NCBI GenBank assembly: GCA_963844205.1
Contig: CAWJNK010000014.1
Coordinates: 682,001 to 746,000 of the forward strand
Source of the DNA: DASSUW01 sp963844205
Lineage (GTDB): Bacteria; Actinomycetota; Thermoleophilia; Solirubrobacterales; Solirubrobacteraceae
DNA length: 64,000 nucleotides
Reading direction: 5' to 3'
This document shows positions 51,717-60,809 of the stretch, piece after piece (the stretch's first letter is position 1; each line of letters starts with the position of its first letter). The notes under the pieces are model-generated. The model ran no database searches and was not told where the DNA came from. It saw nothing but the letters and a program-made list of their open reading frames with translations. The translations under genes were made by a program, and so were the position numbers.

Positions 51717-52775
51717 GTGCTCGACGTTCTCGAAGGCCGCCGCATCGTGGTCTGCGCAGGGCCCGGCGGGGTCGGCAAGACCACGACCGCCGCCGCGCTC
51801 GCGATGGGGATGGCCGAGCGCGGCCTCAAGGTCGCGGTGGTCACGATCGACCCGGCGAAACGCCTGGCGGACTCGCTCGGACTGGAGGAGCTCGGGAACG
51901 AGCCGCGCCGCGTCGAGGGCGACTTCGATGGGGAGCTGTGGGCGCTGATGCTCGATTCCAAGCGCACGTTCGACGCGCTGATCGATCGCCTGGCGCCCGA
52001 CGAGGCGACGCGCGACGAGGTGCTCTCGAACCGCATCTACCAGCAGCTCTCCACCGCCGTCGCCGGGTCCCAGGAGTTCACCGCCATCGCCAAGCTCTAC
52101 GAGCTCGATCAGGACGGCGACTACGACCTGCTCGTGCTCGATACGCCGCCCTCGCGCAACGCCCTCGACTTCCTCGACGCACCTGGCCGCCTGACCGGCT
52201 TCTTCCAGGGCCGCGCGATGCGGATGTTCCTGCGGCCGGCCGGGCTCGGCGGGCGGCTGCTCGGCCGCGGCACCGGCGTCGTCTTCGGGCTGATGGAGCG
52301 GCTGACCGGCGTCGACCTCCTGCACGACCTCTCGGTGTTCTTCCGCGCGCTCGGCGGGATGATCGACGGGTTCACCGAGCAGGCGCGACGCGTCGGCGCG
52401 CTGCTCGAGGATCCCGGCACGACGTTCCTGATCGTGACCGCGGCGCGCCACGACCCCGTCGAGGAGGCGATCTACTTCCACCGCAAGCTGGCGGCCGCCT
52501 CGATGCCGTTCGGCGGCGTCGTCGTCAACCGCCTCCATGCGCCCCCTGGGCCGGACGGCGCGCTCCCGGACGGGCTCGACGAGGACCTGGCGGCGCGGGT
52601 CGAGACCGCGGCGCACGAGGTGCAGGCGCTCGCGCGGCGCGAGGCCGCGAGCGTGGAGCGCCTGCGCGAGGAGCTCGGCGAGCCGCCGATGATCCTCGTC
52701 CCCGAGCTCGACGGCGACGTCCACGACGCCGAGGGCCTCGCGCTCATGCGCGGGCACCTGTTCGCCGGCGACTGA
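51717..52775 (+). CDS. ArsA-like ATPase
   Basis: A 352-residue P-loop ATPase of the ArsA/GET3 family. Walker A is 'GPGGVGKTTTAAALAMGMAE' (about 15-34), then 'VVTIDPAKRLADSLGL' and 'LLVLDTPPSRNALDFL'. The arsenite-binding cysteines of true ArsA are not evident, so it probably acts in targeting or insertion of membrane proteins. GTG 51717 follows 4 bases after the zinc-ribbon stop. It could help insert the small TM proteins of the locus, which is speculation. Confidence 0.87.
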   Translation: MLDVLEGRRIVVCAGPGGVGKTTTAAALAMGMAERGLKVAVVTIDPAKRLADSLGLEELGNEPRRVEGDFDGELWALMLDSKRTFDALIDRLAPDEATRDEVLSNRIYQQLSTAVAGSQEFTAIAKLYELDQDGDYDLLVLDTPPSRNALDFLDAPGRLTGFFQGRAMRMFLRPAGLGGRLLGRGTGVVFGLMERLTGVDLLHDLSVFFRALGGMIDGFTEQARRVGALLEDPGTTFLIVTAARHDPVEEAIYFHRKLAAASMPFGGVVVNRLHAPPGPDGALPDGLDEDLAARVETAAHEVQALARREAASVERLREELGEPPMILVPELDGDVHDAEGLALMRGHLFAGD

Positions 52776-53033
52776 TCAGTCCTTCTCGGCCTCGCGGGCC
52801 GCGGCGCCGACGTCCTTGAGGTCGGGCTCGACGCCCTCGGGCACGTCGGGGCCGCCGTCGGTCACCGCATCGGCGTCGTCGCCGGCGGTCGCGTCGATGC
52901 CGGCCTCGGTGGCGGGCTCGTCCGAGTCGGCCCTGCGGGGGACGGGGCCCGACTCGTCCTCGCCGCTCAGCTCGTCGGGGACGATCCCCTCCTTCGCGAC
53001 CTCAGCCCATTCGCCCTTCTCTTCACGGGTCAT
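52776..53033 (-). CDS. Small acidic hypothetical protein
   Basis: An 85-residue, highly acidic protein rich in Asp, Glu, Ala and Pro, without predicted fold; probably disordered ('GDDADAVTDGGPDVPEGVEP'). ATG 53033 follows no strong ribosome site. Its stop abuts the stop of the ArsA-like gene (TGATCA). I do not recognise it. Good codon usage in this frame supports it being real. Confidence 0.55.
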   Translation of the reverse strand: MTREEKGEWAEVAKEGIVPDELSGEDESGPVPRRADSDEPATEAGIDATAGDDADAVTDGGPDVPEGVEPDLKDVGAAAREAEKD

Positions 53034-53053
53034 GCCCGTGTCCTACCCACTCG

Positions 53054-54295
53054 TCATGCGAGCTGCTCCTCGCTCGCCATCTCATCGGCCACGCGACGGA
53101 GCTGCGGGTCGAGATGGCCGCAGAGGACGTCGCGCAGCACGGCGCGCAGGTTGCCGCCGAGGTCCGCGATCAGATCCTCGACCTGGGGATCGGGGCGCAC
53201 CCGCCCGGCGATCGCGGCCCGCTCGAGGCGGATCGCCTCGTCAAGCCGGGCCTCGAGCGCCGGGCGGTCGTCCGGGGTGGCGCAGATCACGGCGAGGCGA
53301 TCGGCCATGCCGTCGTATCCGGGGGAGTCGGGGTCGGCGAGGATGGCGCGGCAGGCGAGCAGCCAGTCGGTCAGCGCCTCGAGGGCGCTTGCGCGCTCGC
53401 ACCCGAGCTCGAAGCGGCGCAGCGCCCACGCGAGCTCGCCGCCGCGGGGCGTGCGGCGGGTGACGAGCGAGCAGAACGCGCGCAGCGGGTCCTCCTCGTC
53501 GGCGGCGAGCAGGCAGTCGCCGGTGTCGCGGCGCAGGCCGGTGGCCAGCGGCACCGCGCTCCACACGCTGCCGCCGGTGCGCGCCCAGGCGGTGGGGCCG
53601 AGCGACGGCTCGGTGTCGTCCCACAGCCGCAGCGCGGTCTGCAGGCGCCGCAGCCGCCGGCCGGCGTCCTCGAGCGCGCGGGCGTCGCCGGCCGCGGCGT
53701 CGAGCGCGAGCATCGCGACCGTGCCCATCTCGTCGGCGCGGAGCTCGTCGGGGACGTCCTGGAGCGTCTCGGCGCGCACGAGCGCGAGCCCGTCGCCGAG
53801 CTGGACCTCGTCGCTCTCCAGCACGAGGCCCTCGACGGCGGCGAGGACGACCGACAGCGTGCGGTCGCCGTACGCGGCCTCCTCCAGCTCGGCGAACACG
53901 GCCTGGAAGCGGTCGGCGTCGAACGCGAAGTCGGTCGACTCGGCCCAGACCGCCGTGAGGAACGCCTGCAGCGCGGCGTCGGCCTGGGCGCGGCGGTCGG
54001 GCGACGGCGTGCGGCGGCCGCGCTGCTTCAGGTACGCGGGAAGGTCGGGCAGCGCCGTGAGGCTTTGGACCGCGCCGGGATAGGACGGGAGCTTGGCGAG
54101 CTCGCTCGAGCGGTCGGCGAGGAAGCGGCCGGTCAGCGGCCGGTAGCAGTACAGCGGGGCCGACGCGCGGGTGGGTGGGGACGCATCAATGAGCTCGAAG
54201 GGCACCTCCGCGCCCCCTGAGACCTCCTCGGCGAGCTGCCACGCGGCCTCCTCGACGAAAGCGGCCAGGGAGTCGTGCAGTGCGCGGTTGTGCAT
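53054..54295 (-). CDS. Large hypothetical protein, cytoplasmic
   Basis: A 413-residue, mostly helical soluble protein with no signal peptide or TM. Notable segments are 'MHNRALHDSLAAFVEEAAWQ', 'VPFELIDASPP', 'LYCYRPLTGRFLADR' and a C-terminal 'GGNLRAVLRDVLCGHLDPQL'. No catalytic motif was recognised. ATG 54295 is preferred to an upstream GTG/ATG in a shadow-like stretch. It stands alone between the acidic protein and the hxlR gene. Confidence 0.7.
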   Translation of the reverse strand: MHNRALHDSLAAFVEEAAWQLAEEVSGGAEVPFELIDASPPTRASAPLYCYRPLTGRFLADRSSELAKLPSYPGAVQSLTALPDLPAYLKQRGRRTPSPDRRAQADAALQAFLTAVWAESTDFAFDADRFQAVFAELEEAAYGDRTLSVVLAAVEGLVLESDEVQLGDGLALVRAETLQDVPDELRADEMGTVAMLALDAAAGDARALEDAGRRLRRLQTALRLWDDTEPSLGPTAWARTGGSVWSAVPLATGLRRDTGDCLLAADEEDPLRAFCSLVTRRTPRGGELAWALRRFELGCERASALEALTDWLLACRAILADPDSPGYDGMADRLAVICATPDDRPALEARLDEAIRLERAAIAGRVRPDPQVEDLIADLGGNLRAVLRDVLCGHLDPQLRRVADEMASEEQLA

Positions 54296-54431
54296 GCGCG
54301 GCTCGTTCGCCCCCGCCGGCGGCGCTCCTCCTGCGCGCACGCGTACTTGCAGCAGATCGCGCGGACGGAATGCAAGATCGCGCCCACCGGGCGCGATTTT
54401 TCGGACCGGTCCGGCGCACCGAACCGACTCG

Positions 54432-54797
54432 TCAGGCCGCGACAGGCTCCTCGACCGAGGCGGCGGGCTTCTCCACCGCGCACGCGCCGTCCTCGTTGAG
54501 CCACTCGCGCCCGTAGACGCGCATCGTCTCGACGATCGGGACCAGCGCGCGGCCCTTCTCGGTCAGCGCGTACTCGACGCGCGGCGGGACCTCCGGGAAC
54601 GTCTGCCGCGCGACGATGCCCTCCTCCTCCAGCGCCCGCAGGCGCAGCGAGAGCGTCCGCGGCGAGATGCCGGCCAGCGAGCGCTCGAGCTCGCAGAACC
54701 GCGAGCGGCCCTCGGCGAGGTCACGGATCACGAGCAGCGTCCACTTGCCGCAGACGATGTCGGCCGTACGGCAGACGGGACATTCAGAATTCGCCAC
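54432..54797 (-). CDS. HxlR-family transcription regulator
   Basis: A 121-residue winged-helix regulator: 'CPVCRTADIVCGKWTLLVIR' (residues 6-25) and 'SRFCELERSLAGISPRTLSL', then the wing 'PPRVEYALTEKGRALVPI'. Cysteines near residues 6, 9 and 16 could sense redox or electrophiles, as in HypR/YodB. It starts at GTG 54797. A palindrome just upstream (54818-54834) is a probable autoregulatory site. Confidence 0.9.
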   Translation of the reverse strand: MANSECPVCRTADIVCGKWTLLVIRDLAEGRSRFCELERSLAGISPRTLSLRLRALEEEGIVARQTFPEVPPRVEYALTEKGRALVPIVETMRVYGREWLNEDGACAVEKPAASVEEPVAA

Positions 54798-54817
54798 AAA
54801 TCACAGGATACCGCAAG

Positions 54818-54834
54818 ACTTCACGAACTGAAGT
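54818..54834. promoter_or_regulatory. Palindrome before the hxlR gene
   Basis: ACTTCACGAACTGAAGT has perfect 5-bp arms (ACTTC/GAAGT) 7 bases apart, extended imperfectly by GCAA/TTGC outside. It lies 20 bases before GTG 54797 and overlaps the 3' side of the protease gene. It is a likely HxlR operator. Confidence 0.5.
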
Positions 54835-54838
54835 TGCT

Positions 54839-55729
54839 TTACGGTGAGCGGAGGTCGACCGTGATCTCGCGCTCGTCGGTACCCCGGACGATGGTCAGCG
54901 CGAGCGTCTCCCCGGCGCGGTCGAGTGCCTCGAAGAGGTCGTCCATGGAGCTCAGCGGGCGCTCGCCGGCGCTGACGAGAAGATCGCCGCGCTCGACGCC
55001 GGCCGTGGCCGCAGGGCTGTCGTCGACCACGCCGCGGACGAGCAGCCCGTCGCGTTCGGGCAGCCCGACGGCGGCGCGCATGCGGCGCGCGACGCGGGGA
55101 GGCGCGAGGGCGACGCCCAGCCGCGGCCGGGCGGTCGTCTCGCCGCGAGCGAGCTCGTCGGCGCGGCGGCGCAGCGCGGCGTCGGCGGGCAGGGCGAGGA
55201 TGAAGCCGCCGTCGCGGCGGACGGCGTTGAGGCCGAGGAGGTTGCCGTCGGCGTCCACGAGCGGGCCGCCGGACGAGCCCCGCGGCAGCGGAGCGGTGTG
55301 CTCGATCGAGCCCATGACGCGGCGGCCACGGGGCCCGCGGAAGCCGCGACCGGTGGCGGTGACGAGGCCGAACGTGGTGCGAAGGCCGCGGCCGCCGGGG
55401 TTCGCGAGGGCGAGGATCGGGGTGCCGGCGGCGGGCGGATCGGCCGGCTCCCACGCGGGCGGCGCGACGTCGCCGGTGTCGACCGCGATGACGGCGACGT
55501 CGAGGTCGGGGTCCGAGCCGGCGACGCGGCCCTCGGCCGTCCGGCCGTCGGCGAACGTCACCGCGACCTCGTCCCCGCGCAGCACGTGCGCGACGGTGAG
55601 GACCTGGCCGGGAGCGATCACGACGCCGGAGCCGCGGCCCCAGCCCCGGCCGAGCCCCACCACTGCCGGCCCGACCTTGTCCGCCGCCCCTTGGACGGCC
55701 TGCTGCAACGCCTCGAGTACCTGATTCAT
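54839..55729 (-). CDS. HtrA/DegP-like serine protease with PDZ domain
   Basis: A 296-residue trypsin-fold protease. The catalytic triad is His48 ('LTVAHVLRG'), Asp77 ('DPDLDVAVIA') and Ser153 ('LPRGSSGGPLVD'). The C-terminal PDZ domain (about 205-290) has 'GVVDDSPAATAGVERGDLLV'. Unlike most HtrA proteins it has no signal peptide or TM anchor, so it appears cytoplasmic. ATG 55729 follows AGGAGCAAG. It diverges from a second hxlR gene across a perfect 21-bp palindrome. Confidence 0.9.
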   Translation of the reverse strand: MNQVLEALQQAVQGAADKVGPAVVGLGRGWGRGSGVVIAPGQVLTVAHVLRGDEVAVTFADGRTAEGRVAGSDPDLDVAVIAVDTGDVAPPAWEPADPPAAGTPILALANPGGRGLRTTFGLVTATGRGFRGPRGRRVMGSIEHTAPLPRGSSGGPLVDADGNLLGLNAVRRDGGFILALPADAALRRRADELARGETTARPRLGVALAPPRVARRMRAAVGLPERDGLLVRGVVDDSPAATAGVERGDLLVSAGERPLSSMDDLFEALDRAGETLALTIVRGTDEREITVDLRSP

Positions 55730-55743
55730 CGACTTGCTCCTGG

Positions 55744-55764
55744 TCACTTGCAATTTGCAAGTGA
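55744..55764. promoter_or_regulatory. Perfect 21-bp palindrome, probable HxlR operator
   Basis: TCACTTGCAATTTGCAAGTGA is symmetric about its central base. It lies between the divergent protease and hxlR genes (15 bases from the protease start, 65 from the regulator start). This position suits a regulator that controls both genes. Confidence 0.75.
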
Positions 55765-55829
55765 CTCTACAGCATGAGCCGAACGGGCCGTTGCGGTCGT
55801 CCGGCGACGAGGGGGCCTAAGCTCGCGTC

Positions 55830-56249
55830 ATGTCGCGCCGCGCCCCCGTCTCTCCCCTGGCTGACGCGCTCGCCCGCGTCGGCGATCGCTGGACGCTGCT
55901 CGTCGTGGCCGCGCTGCTCGACGGCCCGCTCCGGTTCAACGAGCTCCAGGAGCAGCTCGAGGGGATCGCGCCGAACGTCCTCTCGGCCCGCCTGAAGGCG
56001 CTGACCGAGCAGGCGCTCGTCGTCGCCCAGCCCTACAGCGACCGGCCGCCGCGGTTCGTGTACGAGCTCTCCGAGCCCGGGCGGGAGCTGGCCGGCGCGC
56101 TCCGGCTGCTGGCCGACTGGGGCGCCCGGACCGGCGGCGGCGAGCCGTACCGGCACGAGCCGTGCGGAACCGCGCTCGAGGCGCGCTGGTGGTGCCCGAC
56201 GTGCGAGGAGGTGGTGGACGACCCCGGTGACGAGGTCGTCCACGTCTGA
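55830..56249 (+). CDS. HxlR-family regulator with C-terminal zinc ribbon
   Basis: A 139-residue winged-helix regulator: 'VGDRWTLLVVAALLDGPLRF', 'LEGIAPNVLSARLKALTEQA' and wing 'RPPRFVYELSEPGREL'. A C-terminal extension contains 'HEPCGTALEARWWCPTCEEV', a likely zinc ribbon not found in the shorter HxlR at 54432. ATG 55830 was chosen. It faces the HtrA-like gene across a 21-bp palindrome. Confidence 0.88.
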   Translation: MSRRAPVSPLADALARVGDRWTLLVVAALLDGPLRFNELQEQLEGIAPNVLSARLKALTEQALVVAQPYSDRPPRFVYELSEPGRELAGALRLLADWGARTGGGEPYRHEPCGTALEARWWCPTCEEVVDDPGDEVVHV

Positions 56250-56271
56250 CGGACGTCCCGGTGGCGCCCGG

Positions 56272-56985
56272 CTACCCGTTCAACAGCCCGCCGAGGCCGC
56301 TGCTGCCGCCGCCGGCCTGCTGGCCGGCGCCGAGGATCCGCCCCTCGGACGGCTGCACGAGCACCCAGCCCTGCCCCGTGAAGGCCATCTGGACGCTCTC
56401 GCCCGAGCCGCGCCCGACGAGGTTCTTCATCTTGAAGTCGGTCCGGAGGCCGGTGGAGACGCCCGACGACCAGGTGATCGCGGCCTGGGCGTCGGCGAAC
56501 GTCGGCGCGGCCGCGACGTTCAGCAGGACGGGCGGTCCGTCGGAGAGGATCGCCACCCAGCCGGTCCCCTGCAGCGACAGGTTGAAGAGCCCGCCGCCCA
56601 TCACGGCGCTGGCGCCCTCGACGCGCTTGATGTCCCAGTCGATGCCCGCGTCGAAGGCCAGCAGATTCCGCCCGTTGACGGTGATGGAGTCGTTCTCGAG
56701 GTAGATCAGATGGACGTCCTGCGCCTGGTCGGCCAGGAACACCTCACCCGTCCCCGTCACCTTCATCAGCTCCGAGCCCTCGCCGGTCATCGCCTTCTTG
56801 AGCATCCGGCCGAGCCCGCCGGAGCCGGCATGCTCGAACGTGACGTCGCCCTGGTAGGCGACCATCGAGCCGAGCTTGGACTGGATCGTCACCTGGTCCA
56901 GGCGGACCTTGAGCAGCTTCGAGTTCTGGAGCGTGAACGCGTCGTCGGTCTGCTTCTCGTTGAACTGCGCGAGCGTCGTCTGCAT
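56272..56985 (-). CDS. AIM24 family protein
   Basis: A 237-residue beta-rich protein of the AIM24/TIGR00266 type: 'NSKLLKVRLDQVTIQSKLGS', 'GEVFLADQAQDVHLIYLEND', 'FNLSLQGTGWVAILSDG', and 'MAFTGQGWVLVQPSEG'. A Gly-rich tail follows. The function is poorly known; bacterial members are often linked to stress or surface functions. ATG 56985 lies 13 bases after the pilT stop in the same direction, suggesting co-transcription. Confidence 0.87.
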   Translation of the reverse strand: MQTTLAQFNEKQTDDAFTLQNSKLLKVRLDQVTIQSKLGSMVAYQGDVTFEHAGSGGLGRMLKKAMTGEGSELMKVTGTGEVFLADQAQDVHLIYLENDSITVNGRNLLAFDAGIDWDIKRVEGASAVMGGGLFNLSLQGTGWVAILSDGPPVLLNVAAAPTFADAQAAITWSSGVSTGLRTDFKMKNLVGRGSGESVQMAFTGQGWVLVQPSEGRILGAGQQAGGGSSGLGGLLNG

Positions 56986-56998
56986 GCTCGCGACCGTA

Positions 56999-58297
56999 CT
57001 AGAAGCTCAGGCCAGGGGGCGGGGCCGACGGCGGCGGCCCGGCCGAGTGCCCGTTGTCGCTCCCGCCGACCGTCACGGGGGCCGCCGAGGGCGGCTCGAC
57101 GGGCGGTGCCGAGGGCGGCGAAGGCTCGTACGAGGAGCGCTCGTGCACCGGCTCGGACGGCGTCGGGACCGACGGCGCGGGCGGCGTCGACACCTTCGCC
57201 TCCGGACCGTCATCGACCGACTTCGACGAGGCGGCGACCATGAGCTTGAAGTCGTGCGGCGACGTCGCGACGCGCATCGCGTCCTCCATCGTGATCCGCC
57301 CGGCGTGCAGGTGCTGGAGCAGATGCTGGTCGAACGTCTGCATGCCGTAGTAGGCGCCCTCTGAGATCACCTCGGGCAGCTGCCCGGTGAGCTTCGGGTC
57401 GAGGATCATGTCGTGGACGCGGCCGGTCATGACAAGGATCTCGCAGCACGCCACGCGGCCGTTGCCGTCGGCGGTCGGGACCAGCCGCTGGGAGACGATG
57501 CCCTTCAGCGTGCCCGCGATCATCGCCCGCGCCTGCTGCTGCTGATGCGGCGGGAAGAAGTCGATGATGCGGTTGATCGTCTCCGACGCGTCCACGGTGT
57601 GGAGCGTGGAGAGCACGAGGTGGCCGGTCTCGGCCGCGCTCAGCGCGGTGTGGACCGTCTCCTCGTCGCGCATCTCGCCGATCAGGATCGTGTCCGGGTC
57701 CTGGCGCAGGACGCGCCGCAGGGCGCGCTTGAAGGACGCCGTGTCGGCGCCGACCTCGCGCTGGTTGATGATCGACGTGCGGTCGCGGTGCAGGAACTCG
57801 ATCGGGTCCTCGATCGTGACGATGTGCTTGGCCATCGTCCGGTTCATGTGGTCGAGCATCGCGGCCAGCGTGGTGGACTTGCCGGAGCCCGTCGTGCCGG
57901 TGAGCAGCAGGATTCCGCGCTCCTGCTCGGCGAGCTGGGTCACGACCTCGGGCAGGCCGAGCTCGTCGACCGACTTGATGACCACCGGGATCGCACGCAT
58001 GACGACCGAGACCGAGCCGCGCTGGCGGAAGGCGTTGACGCGGAAGCGGCCCAGGCCCTCGACCGCATACGAGAAGTCGACCTCGTTCTCGGCGTCGAAC
58101 TCCGCGACCTTCTCGTTGTCGCCGAGCATCTCGGCGAGCGCCCGCTCGGTGTCCTCCGGGTACAGCCGCTCGGTGTCCGGGATCGGCTCGAGGTGGCCGT
58201 GCAGGCGGATCAGGGGGTACGAGGGCACCTTGAGGTGCAGGTCGGAACCCTCGGCGGCGATGAGGTAGCGCAGCGCGCGATCGAGATCGAAAGCCAT
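56999..58297 (-). CDS. pilT: PilT-family type IV pilus retraction ATPase
   Basis: A 432-residue secretion ATPase. The N-terminal PAS-like domain is 'SDLHLKVPSYPLIRLHGHLE' in part. Walker A is 'LLTGTTGSGKSTTLAAMLDH' (about 130-149), with Asp box 'TIEDPIEFLH', Walker B 'LRQDPDTILIGEMRDEETV' and His box 'HLVLSTLHTVDA'. The last ~75 residues are a Pro/Ser-rich tail absent from typical PilT. No other pilus genes are in view. ATG 58297 fits the family start. Confidence 0.92.
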   Translation of the reverse strand: MAFDLDRALRYLIAAEGSDLHLKVPSYPLIRLHGHLEPIPDTERLYPEDTERALAEMLGDNEKVAEFDAENEVDFSYAVEGLGRFRVNAFRQRGSVSVVMRAIPVVIKSVDELGLPEVVTQLAEQERGILLLTGTTGSGKSTTLAAMLDHMNRTMAKHIVTIEDPIEFLHRDRTSIINQREVGADTASFKRALRRVLRQDPDTILIGEMRDEETVHTALSAAETGHLVLSTLHTVDASETINRIIDFFPPHQQQQARAMIAGTLKGIVSQRLVPTADGNGRVACCEILVMTGRVHDMILDPKLTGQLPEVISEGAYYGMQTFDQHLLQHLHAGRITMEDAMRVATSPHDFKLMVAASSKSVDDGPEAKVSTPPAPSVPTPSEPVHERSSYEPSPPSAPPVEPPSAAPVTVGGSDNGHSAGPPPSAPPPGLSF

Positions 58298-58336
58298 GTC
58301 CCGGTCTAGATCGGCGGCGCCGCGCCACCGCTTGAG

Positions 58337-60754
58337 TCAGCGTGTCATCTTGGCCACAGCCCGCGCGCGGGTCGGCACGTCCAGCTTGCGCAGAATCGCC
58401 GACACGTGGTGGTCGACGGTCCGCCGCGAGACCACCAGCCGCTCGGCGATCTCCGCGTTGCTGAGCCCTTCGGCCACGAGGTCGAGCACCTCGACCTCGC
58501 GGCTGGTGAGCCCGGCCGGATGCTCGCGCGTGGCGGCGCGCGGGCCACGCCGCCGGAGCCTCGCCACCGCGGCGCGCGCGCCGAGCCGCCCGAGAGCGTC
58601 CAGGTCGGCCGTGGCGAGAGCCGCCTCGTACGGGCAGTCCAGCGCCCGCCAGCGCTCGGCCGCCTCCTCCGGCCGGCCTGACAGCTCGAGCCGGTACGGC
58701 TCGGCGATCCAGTCCGGGATCGGCTCCGCGACCCCGGCGCGCTGCCGCCACACAGCGAGCTCGCCGGTGAACCACCGCTCGCGGCGGCTGAGGCCGAGCT
58801 CCCACGCCGGCTCGGTCACGGCGAGCGAGCGCTCGGGGTCGCCATCGAGCCAGGCCACCTCGGCGAGCGCCGCCGCCACCTGCCCGATCCGCTGGAGCTC
58901 GCCGGTCGGTCGCGCGAGCTGCAGCGCCTCGTCGAGGACCGCCTCGTGCCGGTCGTCGCCGAGCCGCGCGTAGGCGAGGCCCATCGCCGTGAGCGCGGGG
59001 ATCTTCGAGATCGTCGCCACGTGCGGGTTGCGCAGCATGTCCGCGGCCGTGGCGATCGCCGTCTCGAAGCGGCCGAGGTTGAGCTCGCCGACCGCCCGCC
59101 AGGCGAGGATGTAGCGGTTCCACGAGTCGAGGTCGTTGTAGGCGCAGAACTGGAGGCCGGCCTCGATGACCGGAGCGGCCTCGTCGTGCCGCCTGAGCTT
59201 GGTCAGCGCGGCTGCCAGGTTGCAGTACGCGCGCGCCACGTGCTCGGCGTAGCCCGTCGCCTTCGCGAGCGCGAGGCTGCGCTCCAGCTTCTCGCGGCCG
59301 GCCGGTTCGCCGTCCAGCAGCTCGGAGCAGCCGACGTTGTTGAGCGCGTGGATGAGGATCTCCTCGGCGCCGAGCCGCTCGGCAAGGGCGATCGCCCGGC
59401 CGCCCCACTCGTGGGCGCCCTCGCGGTCGTTCGCCAGCATCGCGAGGTGGCCGCGGTTGGAGAGCGCCATCGCCAGCTCCTTGCCGGGCGGTAGGCGCTC
59501 GAGCTGCTCGACGGCCTCCGCCGCGTACCGCTCCGCCTCGGCGTTGCGGCCGTGGAACCAGTGCAACCGCGACAGCCAGCGCCGCGCGTCGCCCTCCGCG
59601 AGGCCGTTGCGCCGCTTCTGATGCAGTGCGAGCGCCTGCTCGCGCGCCTCGATCGCGTCGTCGATCTGGTCGGTCAGGTAGCACTCGTACGAGCGGCGCT
59701 CGTACAGCTCCGCCCGCTGCGCGAGCGTGAGATCACCGGCCCAGCGCAGCGCCCGGGCGAGCTGGGCGGCGGCCTCGCGGTGGGCGCCGACCATCGCCGC
59801 CCGCTGGGCGGCCATCTGCGCATAGCGCAGGACGGCCTGGGCCTCGCCCGCCGCCTCGGCGTGGTGGGCCAGGCGCGCAGGATCGGCGCCGCGCGCGTCG
59901 AGCCGCGCAAGCACCTCGCGGTGCAGCGAGGCGCGGCGCCGCGGCGGGACCTCCGCCTCGAGCGCCTGCCGCGCCAGCTCGTGTTGGAACGCGATCCGGC
60001 CGCCGTCGAGCCGCGTCATGCCCGAGAGGACGCACTCGTCGAGCGGCTCGTCGGCGGCGTCGATCAGCGCCGGGTCCGCTGCCCCGGGGATCATCGCCAG
60101 CCGCTCGAGGAGCTCGCGCGCCGGCTGGCTCAGGCGGGCGGCGCGGGCCAGCACGGCGTCCCGCACCGTGGCCGGGATGGCACCGGTCCCGGCGCTGAGC
60201 ACCTCGGTGACGTAGAACGGGTTGCCGCCCGTGGAGCGATGCAGGTCGGCGGCGTCGACGCCGTGCGGCTCGGCGAGCGTTCGCACGGCCTCCGCGGAGA
60301 GCGGCGGCAGCTTGATCCGCTCGACGCCGGCGACCGTCGCCAGCTCTCCCAGCACGACGCGCAGGGGCGCCGGCTCGTCGTCGCGGAAGGTGGCGACGGC
60401 GAGCGCTGGCACGCCCTCGATCCGGCGGCCGACCAGGCGGAGCACGTCGAGCGTGCCCTCGTCGGCCCAGTGGACGTCCTCGAGCACCAGCACCGTCCCC
60501 GGCTCGGCGCGCAGGCGGTCGAGTAGCGCTGCCGCGAGCACGGGCGGCGACGACTCGGTGAGCCCGATGTCGAGCAGCGGGCCGAGCGGCCGCGGCGTGT
60601 GCAGCGGGTCGCACGCGCCCCACAGGACGCGCCGGCCCTCGACGAACGCGCGGACGAGCGCGGTCTTGCCGACGCCCGCCTCGCCGCCGACGAGGATCAG
60701 CCGGCCTGGCGTGCCGGCCAGGACCTCCAGGAACGCCTCGCGCTCGAGCAGCAC
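58337..60754 (-). CDS. Large LuxR-family ATPase regulator (LAL type)
   Basis: An 805-residue STAND-type regulator. An N-terminal AAA/NACHT-like module has Walker A 'VGGEAGVGKTALVRAF' (about 22-37) and Walker B 'TVLVLEDVHWADEGTL'. A TPR-like helical region covers about 270-700. The C-terminal LuxR HTH is 'GLTSREVEVLDLVAEGLSNA' and 'RRTVDHHVSAILRKL' (about 742-800). It probably links a signal to activation of unknown promoters. GTG 60754 gives the full P-loop. It is separated from sigA by 55 bases. Confidence 0.9.
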   Translation of the reverse strand: MLLEREAFLEVLAGTPGRLILVGGEAGVGKTALVRAFVEGRRVLWGACDPLHTPRPLGPLLDIGLTESSPPVLAAALLDRLRAEPGTVLVLEDVHWADEGTLDVLRLVGRRIEGVPALAVATFRDDEPAPLRVVLGELATVAGVERIKLPPLSAEAVRTLAEPHGVDAADLHRSTGGNPFYVTEVLSAGTGAIPATVRDAVLARAARLSQPARELLERLAMIPGAADPALIDAADEPLDECVLSGMTRLDGGRIAFQHELARQALEAEVPPRRRASLHREVLARLDARGADPARLAHHAEAAGEAQAVLRYAQMAAQRAAMVGAHREAAAQLARALRWAGDLTLAQRAELYERRSYECYLTDQIDDAIEAREQALALHQKRRNGLAEGDARRWLSRLHWFHGRNAEAERYAAEAVEQLERLPPGKELAMALSNRGHLAMLANDREGAHEWGGRAIALAERLGAEEILIHALNNVGCSELLDGEPAGREKLERSLALAKATGYAEHVARAYCNLAAALTKLRRHDEAAPVIEAGLQFCAYNDLDSWNRYILAWRAVGELNLGRFETAIATAADMLRNPHVATISKIPALTAMGLAYARLGDDRHEAVLDEALQLARPTGELQRIGQVAAALAEVAWLDGDPERSLAVTEPAWELGLSRRERWFTGELAVWRQRAGVAEPIPDWIAEPYRLELSGRPEEAAERWRALDCPYEAALATADLDALGRLGARAAVARLRRRGPRAATREHPAGLTSREVEVLDLVAEGLSNAEIAERLVVSRRTVDHHVSAILRKLDVPTRARAVAKMTR

Positions 60755-60809
60755 GGTTGTAACTCGGGCTCCCGTCCGCGAGCTCGCGAGCGGCGGGAAA
60801 CCGGGCTCG

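Noticed and set aside
58303..58313. GGTCTAGATCG before pilT as another GntR site
   Set aside because: Only a 6-base TCTAGA core is symmetric and the flanks do not fit TGTCTAGACA; likely chance.
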